From the NCBI GenBank assembly GCA_017630155.1, contig JAGBVU010000021.1, positions 19,004 to 83,003 on the forward strand: DNA of 64,000 bases, given 5' to 3'. Positions 34,935 through 43,377 of the stretch are shown one piece after another. This DNA comes from Bacteroidales bacterium. GTDB taxonomy: Bacteria; Bacteroidota; Bacteroidia; Bacteroidales; UBA932. Numbering within the stretch: the stretch's first letter is position 1; each line of letters starts with the position of its first letter. A program made the translations under genes and the position numbers. Under the pieces are notes generated by a model that saw only the letters and a program-made list of their open reading frames with translations, made no database searches and was not told the DNA's origin.

Positions 34935-34939
34935 GGAGG
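34935..34939 (+). promoter_or_regulatory. Strong Shine-Dalgarno (GGAGG) that fixes the kinase start
   Basis: GGAGG lies 7 nt before the ATG at 34947. Strong SD sites are uncommon in Bacteroidales, and this one decides the start. Confidence 0.65.
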
Positions 34940-34946
34940 TAACAAG

Positions 34947-35561
34947 ATGCATATAGCTATTGCAGGAAATATCGGAAGCGGTAAGACAACCCTTACCAAC
35001 TTATTGGCAAAACATTACGGATGGGAACCAAAGTTTGAGGATGTGGATTTCAACCCATATCTCTCCGATTTCTACAACGATATGAGACGCTGGTCATTCA
35101 ATGTCCAGGTTTACTTCCTGAACCGTCGTTTTGAAGATGTAGTGGCGATCCGCAACAGTGAGAAGAATGTGATTCAGGACCGTACCATCTATGAAGATGC
35201 ACGTATATTTGCACCAAACCTCCACTCAATGGGCCTAATGGATTCAAGGGACTTTGAGAACTACTCATCCCTCTTCAATCTTATGACATCGCTTGTCAAG
35301 GCACCGGATCTTATCATCTACCTCAAATCCTCCATTCCAAACCTTGTAGCACAAATCCAGAAGAGGGGACGCGAATACGAAAGCAGTATCCGTATCGACT
35401 ACCTTAAAGGACTTAATGACCGCTATGAGGAGTGGATCGAAAACTACAAGGATGGTCCACTTATGATAGTAAATGTGGATGAACTCAAATTTGAAGAGAA
35501 CCCAGACCACCTTAACCAGATTATAGACCGTATCGACGCCCAGCTCTACGGATTGTTCTAG
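34947..35561 (+). CDS. Deoxynucleoside kinase (dNK / deoxyadenosine-deoxyguanosine kinase family)
   Basis: Phosphorylates deoxynucleosides in salvage. P-loop GNIGSGKTT is at about residues 7-15, the DRTIYEDARIF motif (catalytic and ERS-like region) near 75-86, and an arginine-rich lid (QKRGREYE) near 145. The 204-residue length from this start matches bacterial dNK proteins. The substrate could be dA, dG or dC. It is monocistronic: own promoter upstream and a strong terminator downstream. Confidence 0.88.
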   Translation: MHIAIAGNIGSGKTTLTNLLAKHYGWEPKFEDVDFNPYLSDFYNDMRRWSFNVQVYFLNRRFEDVVAIRNSEKNVIQDRTIYEDARIFAPNLHSMGLMDSRDFENYSSLFNLMTSLVKAPDLIIYLKSSIPNLVAQIQKRGREYESSIRIDYLKGLNDRYEEWIENYKDGPLMIVNVDELKFEENPDHLNQIIDRIDAQLYGLF

Positions 35562-35582
35562 TAGATCACGGCACAAACATAT

Positions 35583-35629
35583 ATCCCGCGACAAAATTCT
35601 GCTAAAATCTGTCGCGGGATTTGTTTTTT
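35583..35629 (+). terminator. Intrinsic terminator of the deoxynucleoside kinase gene
   Basis: A perfect 11-bp stem, ATCCCGCGACA (35583-35593) with TGTCGCGGGAT (35610-35620), is followed by TTGTTTTTT. It starts 22 nt after the kinase stop. Confidence 0.85.
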
Positions 35630-35636
35630 CGGGCTG

Positions 35637-35668
35637 CCGCGTCAAAATATCGCCATTTTTTGTCGCGG
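35637..35668 (-). terminator. Hairpin terminator candidate for the minus-strand TPR/EnvC/nucleoside-kinase operon
   Basis: CCGCGTCAAAA (35637-35647) pairs with TTTTGTCGCGG (35658-35668) with one mismatch. On the minus strand it lies 17 nt after the nucleoside kinase stop. It repeats the GTCGCGG core of the neighbouring terminator. Confidence 0.5.
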
Positions 35669-35684
35669 GAACAGTCTCCTGTCT

Positions 35685-37385
35685 CTAATATTTTATCGAA
35701 CTGCCGCCGATAAATTCCCTCAGTACGGAAGTTGGGGGGACCGCCACTATCTCTTCCGGTGTGAGTGGGGTGATGTGTGAAAGGAATTTGAGCATCCTGA
35801 CACTTTCAGAGTATGCGGGTGAAGTGACCGGAATTCTGTTAAGATGGGGTTCTGCATAATATTTCAGAAGGGGAAGTTCGAAAATCAATGAGGAGTTGAA
35901 CATAACATCTGCATTTTCCTGGAACGGGAAGATGTTTTTCTCTTCACCTCTGCGGACACTCGGCCATCTGAGTATGGTCTCCTCTGGTGAGACACCGCGG
36001 GTACGGGCGTCGCGAACCATCCTGCGGAGAAGTCGGCAATCTGTGGTCGAGATCACGTTGTTCTCATCCAGAGACAGTGATGTGAGGGCAGATACATATA
36101 TTCTGAAAAGCTTGCTCTGGTCAAGATCTTTTGTCAGCTCTTTGTTGAGTGCGTGGATTCCCTCCATAATCAGAATATCTTTCTCGGTCATCCTTATTTT
36201 CCTGCCTGAAGGGATGCGTTCCCCCTTTACAAAATCAAATTTGGGCAGTTCCACCTCTTTGCCGGCAAGTATGTCGTTCAATTGCTGGTTGAGGAACTCC
36301 AGATCCATGGCGTACAATGATTCAAAGTCGTACTCCCCGTTCTCATCCAGAGGAGTCTTGTCGCGGCTCACAAAGTAGTTGTCCATCTCTATAACGATAG
36401 GGTTAATACCCAGTGTCCTGCACTGGATGGCTATACGGTTGGATGAGGTGGTTTTTCCACTGCTTGAAGGTCCGGCTATGAGGACAAGTTTTACCTGGTC
36501 CCTGCGGTTGTGTATCATATCTGCGATATTTGCATATTTCCTCTCGTGGAGGGCCTCCGCTATCTGGATTACAGGTGCTGTTTTGCCTATGCTTACTGCC
36601 TTGTTGAGGTGGGCAAGACTCTCTATGCCAAGGATGTCATTCCATTCTGAATGCTCTTTGAAAATCTCGTTGAGCTTGTCCTGGTATTTGTAGTCTGCCA
36701 CTTTCCAGGGTTCAGATGTGGATGGGGCCTGGAGGCAGAATCCGTTGCTGTAAGGGATCACATCGAAAAGATTAAGGTAGCCAGTGGAGTCAAGCAGCGG
36801 TCCATAGTATGTGTCGGCATATCCGTCCAGGTAGTAAGTGGAGATGAAATACTGTTTGGACTCCTCTGCGAGGATTGCTTTGGCCTGATACCCATTCTCT
36901 CTGAAGATGGATGATGCGATATCTTTAGGCAATTTCTTCTTAATGAATGGGAGGTCAAGCTCTACATACTCCTCCATTTTTGATTTGAGGAGGGCCACTT
37001 GTTCCGCTGATAGACGGAGTGCCTTATATTTTCCGTCTTCCCCTTTCTTTTTCTCTATGATCTCCCCGTAGAGTCCGCTTGGGAGGGAGTAGTTGAAGGT
37101 GAGTCTGTGTTCTGGAAACAGGTCCAGCGCACATCTTTGGGCCAGAAATGAGAGGGAGCGGATATACATTCTTCTCCCGTCCGGATGGGACATATCGATA
37201 AATTTTATGATATGTGGGGAGTAGACATTGTAACTCAACTCTTTGAGCTGGTTGTCCACTATTGCACCCAATGCCCTGTATTTGCATTTGTGGTCAATGG
37301 TTTTGCAAAGTTCAGAGAGTCTTGCCCCTGGTCTGATATCGTGCAGGGAGGATGTGTTTTCACAGAAAATTTGAATTGTCTCCAT
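35685..37385 (-). CDS. Nucleoside kinase with N-terminal TGS/ThrRS-like domain (uridine kinase-like)
   Basis: The C-terminal half is a uridine kinase/phosphoribulokinase P-loop domain: Walker A AGPSSSGKTTSS near residue 295, EMDNYFVSRDKTP near 325, and LIMEGIHALN near 400. The N-terminal 220 residues resemble the TGS and second additional domain of threonyl-tRNA synthetase (SFLAQRCALDLFPEHRL and IEKKKGEDG). This fused architecture (566 residues) occurs in Bacteroidota and Firmicutes nucleoside kinases. The true substrate is not evident. It is the last gene of an operon with the EnvC-like and TPR genes. Confidence 0.85.
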   Translation of the reverse strand: METIQIFCENTSSLHDIRPGARLSELCKTIDHKCKYRALGAIVDNQLKELSYNVYSPHIIKFIDMSHPDGRRMYIRSLSFLAQRCALDLFPEHRLTFNYSLPSGLYGEIIEKKKGEDGKYKALRLSAEQVALLKSKMEEYVELDLPFIKKKLPKDIASSIFRENGYQAKAILAEESKQYFISTYYLDGYADTYYGPLLDSTGYLNLFDVIPYSNGFCLQAPSTSEPWKVADYKYQDKLNEIFKEHSEWNDILGIESLAHLNKAVSIGKTAPVIQIAEALHERKYANIADMIHNRRDQVKLVLIAGPSSSGKTTSSNRIAIQCRTLGINPIVIEMDNYFVSRDKTPLDENGEYDFESLYAMDLEFLNQQLNDILAGKEVELPKFDFVKGERIPSGRKIRMTEKDILIMEGIHALNKELTKDLDQSKLFRIYVSALTSLSLDENNVISTTDCRLLRRMVRDARTRGVSPEETILRWPSVRRGEEKNIFPFQENADVMFNSSLIFELPLLKYYAEPHLNRIPVTSPAYSESVRMLKFLSHITPLTPEEIVAVPPTSVLREFIGGSSIKY

Positions 37386-37391
37386 ATGGGT

Positions 37392-38573
37392 CTATTTTGC
37401 AAGCCAATGTTCAGGGTTCTGTTTGTCAGTCCCTTTCCAAAGCTGGAAGTGGAGTATGGCATTACCCTCTTCATTGTCATCAATGGTTCCAACTACAGCT
37501 CCCCTCTTGATGGTCTGACCACTCTTGACATTGACTTGTTTGAGTTTACAGTAAAATGTGAAGTATTCACCGTGCTGGACTAAAACGCACTGGTTGTATC
37601 CAGGCATTACCAGAATCTGTTTCACTACGCCGTCAAAAATGCACAAAGCCTTGGCATTTCTGTCGGTAGAGATGTTTACCCCATTGTTGAATGGGAGTTT
37701 GACTGTCCTGAATACGGGGTGGTATGCCTGCCCGAATTTTTCCACCACGACACCCTTGTTTACAGGCCAGGGGAGTTTCCCTTTGTTGTCGCTGAATTTG
37801 GCAGAGAGTTCGTAATCTACCTTTACAGCTTTGCCTGCCTGTTTCTGTTGTCTTACCGCTTCAGCGAGAATTCTCTCGATCTCTTTGTTGAGTTTCTCTA
37901 CCTCCCTCTTCTTTTTGTTCATGTCGTTCCGGAGCTTCTTCTCCTCACGTTTGAGGGAGTTTATGGTATTCATCACCTTGGTCTCCTCCTGGGTGAGCTT
38001 GTCGTACTCTTTCTCTCTCTCTTTCTGGGTGGATATGGATGATAAGCGGAGCTCCTGGAGCTTCCCCCTCTCCTGGGTCAGCTGCTCCTGCAGAGACCTT
38101 ATTTGAGTGGCTTGCTTCTGTACTGATGTTGAGAGGTTTTTGAGGTATGACCATCTGCGGAGGCTCTGTCCGATGTTTTTGCTTGACATTATGTACATAA
38201 ACCACACTTTGGCATCTCTGTTCTTGTATGCGTTGTACACAAGGTGTTCGTGATACAATTTCAATGTGTCAAGTCTCCTTTCCAGGCGGGAAATTTCATT
38301 CGATTTGGTGGATATGAGGGAGTTGTACCTTTTTATGTCCTTGTCAAGGGTGTAGATTATCTCCCTCCTGTTCTCAATCTGCTTTTGTGTGAGGTTGAGG
38401 GTGTTGATGCTCTTTCTCTGCTTGCTTTTGGTGTTGCTCAGCTGTTTGTCTATGTACGCAATCTCATCCTCGATCTTCTTCTTTCTGGCGTTCTGTTTGG
38501 AAACATCCTGTCCGAAGGTGATCTGGAGTGCGAGCAGCAAGGTGAGTATGGTGAAGAGGTGTCTCATTGTCAT
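37392..38573 (-). CDS. EnvC-like murein hydrolase activator (degenerate M23/LytM protein)
   Basis: A signal peptide (about residues 1-21, ending TFGQ) precedes two long coiled-coil stretches (about residues 25-110 and 140-245, rich in Lys/Glu/Arg) and a C-terminal LytM domain (LPWPVNKGVVVEKFG...). The metal-binding H-x-G-x-D of active M23 enzymes is replaced by NNGVNIS, while LHFQLW retains one His. That fits a non-catalytic EnvC-type activator of amidases rather than an endopeptidase. Length is 393 residues. Its start overlaps the TPR gene stop by 4 nt (ATGA). Confidence 0.85.
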   Translation of the reverse strand: MTMRHLFTILTLLLALQITFGQDVSKQNARKKKIEDEIAYIDKQLSNTKSKQRKSINTLNLTQKQIENRREIIYTLDKDIKRYNSLISTKSNEISRLERRLDTLKLYHEHLVYNAYKNRDAKVWFMYIMSSKNIGQSLRRWSYLKNLSTSVQKQATQIRSLQEQLTQERGKLQELRLSSISTQKEREKEYDKLTQEETKVMNTINSLKREEKKLRNDMNKKKREVEKLNKEIERILAEAVRQQKQAGKAVKVDYELSAKFSDNKGKLPWPVNKGVVVEKFGQAYHPVFRTVKLPFNNGVNISTDRNAKALCIFDGVVKQILVMPGYNQCVLVQHGEYFTFYCKLKQVNVKSGQTIKRGAVVGTIDDNEEGNAILHFQLWKGTDKQNPEHWLAK

Positions 38574-40285
38574 TTTTTAAGTTGCCCTTTTCTCTCGGCA
38601 ATTTTCTTCCCTATCCCCAATGTGGGGTCTTTCTTGTCTGCCTGTTCCCAATATATGAAGGCGAGGTCGTACTCTTTCAGCGCGAACAGAATCTCTGCAT
38701 AGTGGTCCAGAAGGGTCGCGTCCTCGTTGCCGCCATAGAACATTGCCCTTTTTATGTGGCTTTTGGCTTCGTTGTATTCCCCCAACTGGAACAGAATCCA
38801 GGCATAGGTGTCCAGGTATGTGGGGTTGTCCGGCTCCGACTCGATGGTCTTCAGGCTCATTTTGGCTGCCTTCTTGAGATCTTTCCCCTCCAGACACAGG
38901 TAATATGCGAAGTTGTTGAGCACAGGATTATAGTCTGGCTTATGTTTGAGTGCTTTGCGGTAGTAACTGTACGCCTTTTTTGAGTCACCCTTGTCGTGGT
39001 ACAAATCCCCAAGTGAGGCATAATAGGTGTATGCGATAGTGTCCTTTGGGGTGAGGTTTTTTATAAGGGTATTGTATTGCTCTATAGCCTTGTCAGTGTC
39101 ACCGCTTTGCCAGTAGGCAATGGGGAGTATCTCCAGAAAACTTTTATCCTCCGGGAAATAGTGGAGAGTGTTTTCTGTCTGTATGGCAAGCTCTTCCCAG
39201 TCCTTAAGGTAATAGAGTAGCGATATATACTCCATATTTGCCTTATGGTCTTCCGGATATGCTTCAACTGCCCCTTTGAAGAGCAGTTTTCCGGTAGTAT
39301 CCCTCCCTGTCTGAAGGAAATAGGCCCCACCCATATACAGTGCAGATGTGTCTTGCGGGTGGGCACTTATGATGCTGTTGACCATATGGTCCACCTTGTC
39401 CATATATTGCCTTACGAAGTGTGGGGTGATTATCACCTCCTTCATGTATCTTGTCTTGATGGATACATTCATCTTCGGGTCTCCAAGGAATCTGTATATG
39501 TGCGGGAAGAACTCTTTGAAGTTGACATTTGTCCTGTAGACCTCGGCGAGCCCGAAATCTGCTGGTGTAAATCCCGGATCCATCTCCAGAGCTTCGTTAT
39601 AATATCGGATGGCCAGGGTGTCCCTGTACATTGACTTGTTGAGGTCTCCCAGGATAAGAGCCACGCGTGGTGCCGGGTATTTCCTGTAGTAATCCTCCAG
39701 ATGGGTGAGGGCCCCCTGATAGTTCCCCTGACGGAGGAGCAATTCGTACCTTGCTTCCCCAGTCAGTTCATTTTCCCCCTTCAGTGACTCGATCTTGTCA
39801 AGGGTCTCCAGAGCTTTGTCATATTGCTGACTGGCGGTATATAGGTCGATTATATCGTAGAATACGGAGTGCTTCTGAGGGTGGTCCCTGGTGATCCCTT
39901 CGTATGTTGTTATTGCTTTGTCCACCTGGTTTGTCTGTGCGTAAAGTTCAGCAAGCTTCACCTTGTACCAGAAATTGGAAGGGTCCTTTTCCTGGGCCTT
40001 GACCAGATATGCCTCAGCCGCCTGGAGGTCTCCCAGCTGGATATACGAGAGGCCAAGATAGTAATATGCGGCATCATTCGCGGGATCAGCCCCGATGGCC
40101 ATCACAAAGAGTTCGCGGGAAGTGCTCCAGTTCCCTTCATTATAGTGTCTCAACCCCTCCAGATAGTACTCCTGAGGCTCTATTTTATCCTGATTCTGAG
40201 CATATGCGACTGTCGGAACAAGCGAAGATACGGCAAGCAGAACACTACATACCAAAACACCAAAACTATTGCCAATATATCTCAT
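38570..40285 (-). CDS. Secreted tetratricopeptide-repeat protein
   Basis: A signal peptide (about residues 1-30, ending AYAQ) is followed by at least ten TPR units, recognisable from AYYYLGLSYIQLGDLQAAE, KALETLDKIE, AIRYYNEALEMDPGF and AYSYYRKALKHKPDYNPVLNN. A solenoid of this kind is a protein-interaction scaffold in the periplasm or at the outer membrane. I use the ATG at 40285 (571 residues), because the promoter lies between it and the upstream ATG at 40342. It overlaps the EnvC-like gene by 4 nt, so it may act with it in cell-wall remodelling (inference). Confidence 0.85.
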   Translation of the reverse strand: MRYIGNSFGVLVCSVLLAVSSLVPTVAYAQNQDKIEPQEYYLEGLRHYNEGNWSTSRELFVMAIGADPANDAAYYYLGLSYIQLGDLQAAEAYLVKAQEKDPSNFWYKVKLAELYAQTNQVDKAITTYEGITRDHPQKHSVFYDIIDLYTASQQYDKALETLDKIESLKGENELTGEARYELLLRQGNYQGALTHLEDYYRKYPAPRVALILGDLNKSMYRDTLAIRYYNEALEMDPGFTPADFGLAEVYRTNVNFKEFFPHIYRFLGDPKMNVSIKTRYMKEVIITPHFVRQYMDKVDHMVNSIISAHPQDTSALYMGGAYFLQTGRDTTGKLLFKGAVEAYPEDHKANMEYISLLYYLKDWEELAIQTENTLHYFPEDKSFLEILPIAYWQSGDTDKAIEQYNTLIKNLTPKDTIAYTYYASLGDLYHDKGDSKKAYSYYRKALKHKPDYNPVLNNFAYYLCLEGKDLKKAAKMSLKTIESEPDNPTYLDTYAWILFQLGEYNEAKSHIKRAMFYGGNEDATLLDHYAEILFALKEYDLAFIYWEQADKKDPTLGIGKKIAERKGQLKK

Positions 40286-40310
40286 AAATAACAAATTTGA
40301 GTTGCCATTA

Positions 40311-40343
40311 CAAATGTAATTATTTTTTAGGAGATGCAGCAAA
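40311..40343 (-). promoter_or_regulatory. Promoter of the TPR-EnvC-nucleoside kinase operon
   Basis: On the minus strand, TTTG (40340-40343), a 21-nt spacer and TACATTTG (40311-40318) form a full promoter, ending 25 nt before the ATG at 40285. Confidence 0.6.
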
Positions 40344-40349
40344 ATGGGT

Positions 40350-40357
40350 TATTTTTG
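40350..40357 (+). promoter_or_regulatory. Candidate -7 element for the ECF sigma factor gene
   Basis: TATTTTTG matches TAnnTTTG and ends 10 nt before the ATG at 40368. It lies inside the longer reading frame that begins at 40344, so the shorter start is preferred. The leader would be only a few nucleotides. Confidence 0.45.
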
Positions 40358-40367
40358 CATCTATTAT

Positions 40368-40895
40368 ATGGAACAAAAACTTATAGCGGCTTGTATGCGG
40401 CAGGATAGGTCTGCCCAGAGAAAAATATACGAGAAATACTCTTCCCGTATGTTCGCTGTCTGTTTGAGGTATGCCAAGGATCGCGATGCTGCGATGGATA
40501 TGCTACAGGATGGTTTCATTACCGTCTTTTCCAAAATTTCAAGTTATAGGGATGAAGGTTCTTTTGAAGGGTGGATGAGGAGGATATTTGTAAATACGGC
40601 GTTGATGAGTTTGAGACGCAATGATATCCTCAAGGGTGCGGAGGAACTCTCAGCCCCAGGGTCGGACCTCCCGTTTGAGGACAATATCCTTGAGCGTCTG
40701 GACGGCCAGAAGATAATGAAACTTATCGGGGAGATGCCAGTGGGTTTCAGGACGGTGTTCAACCTCTCTGTGATAGATGGATTCTCCCATCAGGAGATAG
40801 CGCAGAAGCTGGGGATAACGGATGGGGCATCAAGATCACAGCTCAGCAGAGCCAGGGTGTGGCTCCAGGAGAGGATCAAGAAAATGGAAAAGTGA
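40368..40895 (+). CDS. ECF-type RNA polymerase sigma factor
   Basis: Sigma-70 family protein with region 2 (KIYEKYSSRMFAVCLRYAKDRDAAMDMLQDGFI, residues about 18-52) and region 4 (a helix-turn-helix near residues 120-165, GFSHQEIAQKLGITDGASRSQLSRARVWL). No region 1 or 3 is present. From the ATG at 40368 it has 175 residues. The next gene, starting 5 nt after its stop, encodes a protein with the layout of a dual-membrane-spanning anti-sigma factor. The pair would form a signalling unit that senses the outer membrane. Confidence 0.92.
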   Translation: MEQKLIAACMRQDRSAQRKIYEKYSSRMFAVCLRYAKDRDAAMDMLQDGFITVFSKISSYRDEGSFEGWMRRIFVNTALMSLRRNDILKGAEELSAPGSDLPFEDNILERLDGQKIMKLIGEMPVGFRTVFNLSVIDGFSHQEIAQKLGITDGASRSQLSRARVWLQERIKKMEK

Positions 40896-40900
40896 TTTTT

Positions 40901-42052
40901 ATGAACAATATAGATTTTGACAGAAAGATAAAGGGGTTGGTCGACTCTTATGAAGAGCCGCTTGATGTCGATTTGTGGAGTGGCATAGAGGCGGGACTTG
41001 AGAGACGATCTGCTGCCATATGGACCAAGAGGGTGAGTTATGCTGCAGTAGCCGCATCTGTGGTTATTGCATTGGTTTTGGGTATAAACTCAAAACAAGA
41101 GGACCTCACTCCACGTGGCGCCATGGCAATAGAGGTGGTTCAGCCGGCCCGATTGGATATGGATGTGGAGGTGCCGCATCTACTTGCAAAACTTAATGTG
41201 GCAGAGAGGCCCCAATTGGACCAAAGTGTGATAGGTAAGGCTATGGCTATTGAAGGGGAGAATATTGTAGGGACCAAGGTGGCTGAGGCGACAGAAAGTG
41301 TCCCCACTGTGGCACAACCACAGGCAAATGTTCCGGTCTCTTCACCTACAGAAGAGGTGGAGGAACCTGCAGCAGGAACAGCTTGGGATGAAAGCTGGTT
41401 CTATGAGGAGGAAGAGGCTAAGGGGCGTAGAGGTGTTGTCTTGGGGGTAGCTTCAAATATGTTGGCTATGGGCGGTGGAGATGTCCCTGCCGGTGGAGTC
41501 CAATATATGCCTGGTGCAAATATGGCCATAAAAGATGGCATAACACCTGTTACCAAACCCTCATTTGCCATACCATTGACATTTGGTGTGCAGGTGCAGT
41601 TCCCTATAGGAGAGCTCTTTGCAATAGGTACCGGGATCAATTATACATATCTTCAAAACAGTTTCCAGGCTTTGATAGACAACTCAGTCCAAGCTCTTGT
41701 TAACCAAAAGATTCACTATATAGGTGTGCCATTGTCGCTATATGTGAATGTGCTCAAAAATGACCACTTTACTTGCTATGTTTCCGGTGGCGCAGCTGTG
41801 GAGAAGGGACTTCAGGTCTCAAGTAGGATTCAGGACTTGTCAGATGGTGTCTCATACCGCAAGGAGGGTGTGAAAGGGTTGCAATGGTCGGCCAATATAG
41901 GTATTGGTCTCCAATACTCTTTCAATCAGCTGATTGGTATCTATTTTGACCCCAGTCTGGTCTATTTCTTTGACTCTGACCAGCCATTCAGTATGAGAAC
42001 TACCCAGCCATTCCAGTTGGATATGGAGTTGGGATTGAGATTCACCTTATAA
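40901..42052 (+). CDS. Probable dual-membrane-spanning anti-sigma factor with outer-membrane beta-barrel (Dma-like)
   Basis: From the ATG at 40901 (383 residues) the order is: a 40-residue cytoplasmic N-terminus (IDFDRKIKGLV...DLWSGIEAGL), one inner-membrane helix (about 45-63), a Pro/Glu/Val-rich periplasmic linker (about 70-175), and a C-terminal PorT-like beta-barrel (about 190-383, ending QLDMELGLRFTL). This matches the published dual-membrane-spanning anti-sigma (Dma) proteins of Bacteroides, which bind an ECF sigma factor and span both membranes. The adjacent sigma gene supports this. The family assignment comes from architecture, not a database match. Confidence 0.75.
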   Translation: MNNIDFDRKIKGLVDSYEEPLDVDLWSGIEAGLERRSAAIWTKRVSYAAVAASVVIALVLGINSKQEDLTPRGAMAIEVVQPARLDMDVEVPHLLAKLNVAERPQLDQSVIGKAMAIEGENIVGTKVAEATESVPTVAQPQANVPVSSPTEEVEEPAAGTAWDESWFYEEEEAKGRRGVVLGVASNMLAMGGGDVPAGGVQYMPGANMAIKDGITPVTKPSFAIPLTFGVQVQFPIGELFAIGTGINYTYLQNSFQALIDNSVQALVNQKIHYIGVPLSLYVNVLKNDHFTCYVSGGAAVEKGLQVSSRIQDLSDGVSYRKEGVKGLQWSANIGIGLQYSFNQLIGIYFDPSLVYFFDSDQPFSMRTTQPFQLDMELGLRFTL

Positions 42053-42064
42053 TTTCTGCACGAA

Positions 42065-43300
42065 TTGACAGTATTATACCGTATAGGATTGTTTTTGTAT
42101 ATGTTGGGGGCAAGAATTGCGGCCCCCTTCAACAAGAAAATATCCCTTTTTGTTATGGGGAGGAGGGATCTCTTTTCCAGATTGGAAAAGGAGATAAAGG
42201 GGGACGATCCTCTCATCTGGTTTCATTGCCCATCTGTGGGTGAGTTTGAACAGGCAAGACCAGTGATAGAGAGGTACAGAAAAAGGGGGGGCAATGAGAG
42301 GATTCTGCTCACATTCTTCTCGCCATCCGGTTATGAGTTGAGGAAGAACTACCCTTTGGCTGACTGGGTTTTCTATCTTCCAATGGATTCTCCCCGCAAC
42401 GCCTCCAGGTTTCTTGATATTGTAAAGCCCAAGATGGCAATATTTACCAAGTATGATTACTGGTACTTTTACCTTACAGGGCTTAGGAAGAGAGGTATCC
42501 CCACATATATAATTTCTGCAATCTTTAGAGAAGAGCAACCATTCTTCAAATCATGGGGAGGTATGTGGAGAGAGATGCTCCGCTGCTTTACCACCATATT
42601 TGTCCAGAATGAGGAGTCAAAAACCCTCCTGTTGTGGCAAGGGGTCAGGAATGTTGTCGTGGCGGGCGATACAAGGTTTGACAGGGTGAGCGACATTGTT
42701 TCGGGTGTCCCCTCTTCAAACAGAATAGTGGAGAGTTTTGTGGAGGGTAAAAGGGTCCTTGTGGCTGGAAGCACCTGGAATGAGGATGAGGTGAGAATAT
42801 GTGAGGCTATTGATGGTCTTGACTTGAGTATTGTTCTGGCACCTCATGAGGTTTATCCTGATCATATTTCCAGGATAGAGGAGGTTTTTCATAAGTATAA
42901 AGTGGTAAGGTATTCGCAGAACCCCTCTGAGGAGGATCTTAAAGGGGCGCAAATACTGGTAATTGATTGTATCGGTCTGTTGTCTTCACTTTATAAGTAT
43001 GGGGAGTTTGCATATATCGGGGGCGGGTTCGGAGCAGGTATTCATAACATTCTCGAAGCTGCCACATATGGACGTGGAGTCATTTTTGGCCCCAGATACC
43101 ATAAGTTCCAGGAGGCGTGCGACCTTATTTCATTAGGAGGTGCAGTTTCCTATACCACCAGTGGAGAACTCAGGGAGCTTTTTGCGCTGTGGCTGAATAA
43201 CTCCGAGAAGCGTGCTCAGGTGTCAGAAATTTCAGGAAATTATGTCAAGGGGCATCTTGGAGCATCTGAAATTTTCCTGAAAGAGGTTTTTTCGCTTTAA
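42065..43300 (+). CDS. waaA: 3-deoxy-D-manno-octulosonic acid (Kdo) transferase
   Basis: Transfers Kdo from CMP-Kdo to lipid A precursor at the inner membrane. It has an N-terminal membrane anchor (LYRIGLFLYMLGARIAA), the HCPSVGEFEQARPVI motif near residue 54, AGDTRFDRV near 205, AGSTWNEDE near 240 and the GGGFGAGIHNILEAA signature near 325. No ATG is in frame at the conserved N-terminus, so a TTG start at 42065 is used; the next ATG (42101) would cut the anchor. Length is 411 residues. It follows the barrel gene after 12 nt. Confidence 0.92.
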   Translation: MTVLYRIGLFLYMLGARIAAPFNKKISLFVMGRRDLFSRLEKEIKGDDPLIWFHCPSVGEFEQARPVIERYRKRGGNERILLTFFSPSGYELRKNYPLADWVFYLPMDSPRNASRFLDIVKPKMAIFTKYDYWYFYLTGLRKRGIPTYIISAIFREEQPFFKSWGGMWREMLRCFTTIFVQNEESKTLLLWQGVRNVVVAGDTRFDRVSDIVSGVPSSNRIVESFVEGKRVLVAGSTWNEDEVRICEAIDGLDLSIVLAPHEVYPDHISRIEEVFHKYKVVRYSQNPSEEDLKGAQILVIDCIGLLSSLYKYGEFAYIGGGFGAGIHNILEAATYGRGVIFGPRYHKFQEACDLISLGGAVSYTTSGELRELFALWLNNSEKRAQVSEISGNYVKGHLGASEIFLKEVFSL

Positions 43301-43358
43301 AAAATTTATAATTCAGTTTTTCATCCGTCAGGGGATTGTTTTTGGTTTGGGCGACATC

Positions 43359-43366
43359 TAATTTTG
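43359..43366 (+). promoter_or_regulatory. Candidate -7 element for comM
   Basis: TAATTTTG matches TAnnTTTG and ends 11 nt before the ATG at 43378. An ATTG at 43335-43338 lies 20 nt upstream as a possible -33 partner. Confidence 0.45.
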
Positions 43367-43377
43367 AAATAAAAAAG

